Made by a program: the position numbers and the translations under genes
Notes under the pieces: generated by a model
What the model saw: the letters and a program-made list of their open reading frames with translations, nothing else
Told to the model about the DNA's origin: nothing
The model's database searches: none
DNA from: Chthonomonadaceae bacterium
GTDB taxonomy: Bacteria > Armatimonadota > Chthonomonadetes > Chthonomonadales > Chthonomonadaceae
Reading direction: 5' to 3'
Length of the DNA stretch: 7,315 nt
NCBI GenBank assembly: GCA_014377395.1
Contig: JACMPS010000088.1
Location: forward strand, 1 to 7,315
In this document: positions 6,742-7,315 of the stretch, one piece after another
Position numbering within the stretch: position 1 is the first letter of the stretch
Layout of the letters: every line of letters starts with the position of its first letter

Positions 6742-6770
6742 ATGATACCTCAGAGAAAAGAAAGCGTGAA
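6742..6770 (-). promoter_or_regulatory. sigma-70-type promoter for tyrS
   Basis: On the minus strand TTCACG (6765-6770, 4 of 6 bases) is separated by exactly 17 bases from TATCAT (6742-6747, 5 of 6 bases). The predicted transcript starts near 6735 and has a leader of about 33 bases. This position falls inside the long upstream open frame of tyrS and argues against the longer protein. Confidence 0.55.
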
Positions 6771-6835
6771 GAGAATAAAAGGTGAAGTGGAAGGACAAGA
6801 GCAGAGCGATAGCGAACGAGCAAAGAGAGAGGTGC

Positions 6836-6871
6836 AATAAAAGTGGAAGGGTGCTAAGAACACCCTTCCAC
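6836..6871 (-). terminator. intrinsic terminator of the minus-strand antisense RNA
   Basis: GTGGAAGGGTG (6843-6853) and CACCCTTCCAC (6861-6871) form a perfect 11-bp stem with a 7-base loop. On the minus strand it is followed by TTTTATT (6842-6836). On the plus strand no T-run follows. It would end any transcript arriving from the ruvC side before the tyrS promoter. Confidence 0.75.
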
Positions 6872-6877
6872 ATCCCA

Positions 6878-6894
6878 GCCGGGTTATCGCCGGC
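6878..6894 (+). repeat. GC-rich 5-bp hairpin before the small peptide's ribosome site
   Basis: GCCGG (6878-6882) pairs with CCGGC (6890-6894) around a 7-base loop, ending two bases before the purine-rich ribosome site. With the larger hairpin at 6843-6871 it would form a structured leader. Confidence 0.4.
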
Positions 6895-6896
6895 AA

Positions 6897-6906
6897 AGAA
6901 AGGAGG
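6897..6906 (+). promoter_or_regulatory. unusually strong ribosome binding site
   Basis: AGAAAGGAGG matches the complement of the canonical 16S 3' tail over ten bases, the longest match in this window. It is 9 bases from ATG 6916. Such strength is common for small toxin genes whose translation is held back by RNA structure or antisense pairing. Confidence 0.75.
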
Positions 6907-6915
6907 AACTGCCTA

Positions 6916-7041
6916 ATGACCAGTTTTTTCTTCTGGCTTAACGTGATCACAAGTGCGATTACGATCTTCACAACAGTTTACCTGTTGTGTCGCCGTGTTT
7001 CGCGAAAGCGAAAGTGGAGCCGCCAATCGCTTAAGGACTAG
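6916..7041 (+). CDS. 41-residue membrane peptide, toxin-like
   Basis: ATG 6916 to TAG 7039-7041. Residues 2-25 are hydrophobic (F, W, L, I, V with several T and S), enough for one membrane helix. From residue 26 the tail is strongly basic (RR, RKRK, R, K) and ends SLKD. A hydrophobic helix plus charged tail in about 40 residues is the usual build of type I toxins and holin-like peptides. The ribosome site is near-perfect, yet the coding region and its flanks are full of hairpins. One hairpin (7023-7056) holds the stop codon in its loop. A minus-strand promoter and terminator bracket the gene and would make a fully complementary RNA. The plus-strand promoter is not clear; a weak extended -10-like TGCAATAAA occurs at 6833-6841. 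I recognise no named family. The alternative is that the frame is a chance product of an antisense structured RNA. Confidence 0.55.
   Translation: MTSFFFWLNVITSAITIFTTVYLLCRRVSRKRKWSRQSLKD
6969..6989. repeat. 8-bp perfect hairpin inside the small peptide gene
   Basis: CACAACAG (6969-6976) and CTGTTGTG (6982-6989) pair around a 5-base loop. A hairpin this good within a coding region points to selection on RNA structure on one or both strands. Confidence 0.55.
6998..7013 (+). repeat. 6-bp hairpin with a GAAA tetraloop
   Basis: TTTCGC (6998-7003) and GCGAAA (7008-7013) enclose GAAA. On the plus-strand RNA this is a classic stable GNRA tetraloop; on the minus strand the loop would be TTTC, which has no special stability. 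That favours a folded plus-strand transcript. Confidence 0.55.
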
Positions 7042-7056
7042 TTCCTAAGCGGTTGG
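7023..7056 (+). repeat. long hairpin with the peptide stop codon in its loop
   Basis: CCAATCGCTTA (7023-7033) pairs with TAAGCGGTTGG (7046-7056), including one T-G wobble. After a bulged A the pairing continues as GGA/TCC. The 5-base loop (7038-7042) contains the TAG stop at 7039-7041. The wobble is G-T on the plus strand and A-C on the minus strand, so the stem is better in the plus-strand RNA. Confidence 0.55.
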
Positions 7057-7060
7057 AAGT

Positions 7061-7100
7061 CCTGTCGAAAGTGTGTAACCACTTTCGACAGGCACATTTT
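7061..7100 (+). terminator. 13-bp perfect hairpin, probable plus-strand terminator
   Basis: CCTGTCGAAAGTG (7061-7073) and CACTTTCGACAGG (7080-7092) pair perfectly around a 6-base loop. TTTT follows at 7097-7100 after four bases. The small gap before the T-run makes it slightly off standard. It starts 20 bases after the stop of the 41-residue peptide. On the minus strand the same hairpin would sit about 20 bases from the 5' end of the antisense RNA. Confidence 0.6.
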
Positions 7101-7102
7101 GT

Positions 7103-7146
7103 CTTGCAACCAAGTTTATTGTATCACATTGAGGGAAACTTGCAAC
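7103..7146. repeat. CTTGCAAC direct repeat around the antisense promoter
   Basis: CTTGCAAC occurs at 7103-7110 and 7139-7146, a period of 36 bases. The second copy covers the -35 of the minus-strand promoter and the first lies at the predicted start site. An overlapping inverted repeat, CAAGTTT (7111-7117) with AAACTTG (7136-7142), also brackets the -10. The arrangement suits a regulator binding site but may be chance. Confidence 0.35.
7118..7145 (-). promoter_or_regulatory. extended -10 promoter reading into the antisense RNA
   Basis: On the minus strand TTGCAA (7140-7145, 4 of 6 bases) is followed after 16 bases by TACAAT (7118-7123, 5 of 6 bases), preceded by TGA as an extended -10. The predicted start is near 7111. 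It lies just after the ruvC stop, with no protein gene directly ahead of it on this strand until tyrS. Confidence 0.5.
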
Positions 7147-7170
7147 GGCGTAAGACTTGAATAATTTGCT

Positions 7171-7315
7171 TTATTTCATCATCGTAAGATGAGCCGAGTG
7201 AGCATGGCAAATGGCAATCGCCAGCGCATCTGCCGCATCATCGGGCTTCGGGACTTTTTCGAGTTTCAGGTATTGCGTCACCATGTACTGCACCTGCTTT
7301 TTTTCCGCCGCACCG
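7171..7315 (-). CDS. ruvC: Holliday junction resolvase RuvC, C-terminal part
   Basis: The last 47 codons are in view; the gene enters from the right edge and stops at TAA (7171-7173). The visible part reads AAEKKQVQYMV...L, then a linker ending KVPKP and then DDAADALAIAICHAHS. This is the C-terminal signature of RuvC. The aspartates at fragment residues 26 and 29 correspond to the last two catalytic acidic residues of Escherichia coli RuvC (D138 and D141). The protein is a dimeric Mg-dependent nuclease that cuts Holliday junctions moved by RuvAB. The C-terminus is about ten residues beyond the conserved histidine, a normal length. Its transcript would run into the structured region and probably end at the terminator at 6836-6871. 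Confidence 0.94.
   Translation of the reverse strand, partial: GAAEKKQVQYMVTQYLKLEKVPKPDDAADALAIAICHAHSAHLTMMK

Larger units (their letters stand above)
6836..7111 (-). ncRNA. candidate structured RNA antisense to a small membrane peptide gene
   Basis: A minus-strand unit of about 270 bases is bounded by an extended -10 promoter (7118-7145) and a U-tailed terminator (6836-6871). It lies wholly between ruvC and tyrS. It would fold into a series of perfect hairpins: 13 bp (7061-7092), 11 bp plus 3 (7023-7056), 6 bp with a four-base loop (6998-7013), 8 bp (6969-6989), 5 bp (6878-6894) and the terminator. It covers the entire 41-residue peptide gene on the plus strand, including its ribosome site, and so contains CCTCCTTTCT, the canonical 16S tail sequence. 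I see no SRP, 6S, RNase P, tmRNA or T-box signature. The boundaries are visible; the antitoxin role is inferred. It could instead be a ruvC 3' region or an unrelated structured RNA. Confidence 0.45.

Noticed and set aside
6750..6971. A 73-codon minus-strand frame overlapping the tyrS promoter and terminator hairpin
   Set aside because: The translation is a hydrophobic and Ser/Leu/Phe-rich run without a ribosome site, and it crosses a strong intrinsic terminator and a promoter.
6836..7111. T-box leader for tyrS
   Set aside because: Position upstream of tyrS and a terminator hairpin suggested it, but the conserved AGGGTGGNACCGCG element is missing and tyrS has its own promoter downstream of the terminator.
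1..7315. CRISPR arrays, tRNA or rRNA genes, insertion sequences
   Set aside because: No regularly spaced identical repeats, no cloverleaf or rRNA signature, and no transposase-like frame or terminal inverted repeats were seen.

Overview
The window is a bacterial chromosomal segment of moderate GC. It carries housekeeping genes on the minus strand (ruvC 3' end, tyrS, a DeaD/CsdA-type RNA helicase) and a block of secreted or poorly known genes on the plus strand. Nearly every gene has a readable Shine-Dalgarno site. The mix of a DUF3298-type secreted protein, a HAF-repeat protein and this style of TyrS and DeaD would fit a lineage such as Armatimonadota. That placement is a guess from memory of family distribution; nothing in the window is diagnostic.

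Layout. 1-104: possible 3' end of an unknown plus-strand gene. 141-848: secreted DUF4163/DUF3298 (PdaC/RsiV-like) protein, with a 9-bp inverted repeat straddling its stop. 979-3416: a plus-strand set of four genes. These are a secreted HAF-repeat beta-propeller protein, a protein resembling WapI-type immunity proteins coupled to it by an ATGA overlap, a 37-residue single-pass membrane peptide with a strong ribosome site, and an unrecognised exported protein. 3502-3538: a strong intrinsic terminator for the minus-strand helicase gene. 3561-5285: helicase with a C-terminal DbpA-type RNA-binding domain, with its own extended -10 promoter. 5431-6702: tyrS, best started at a GTG with its own promoter at 6742-6770. 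7171-7315: the last 47 codons of ruvC.

The most unusual part is 6836-7145, between ruvC and tyrS. The plus strand encodes a 41-residue membrane peptide with a cationic tail, behind a ten-base perfect match to the canonical anti-Shine-Dalgarno sequence, and ends in a 13-bp hairpin with a U-tract. The minus strand has an extended -10 promoter just outside that hairpin and a U-tailed 11-bp terminator hairpin at the other end. Together these would give a roughly 270-nt RNA fully antisense to the peptide gene and its ribosome site. The stretch is packed with perfect hairpins. This is what a type I toxin-antitoxin locus would look like. The function is inferred; the promoters, hairpins and reading frame are visible in the sequence.

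The minus-strand genes probably do not form one operon, because tyrS and deaD each show a promoter of their own. The plus-strand genes 979-3416 look co-transcribed, at least through 2736.
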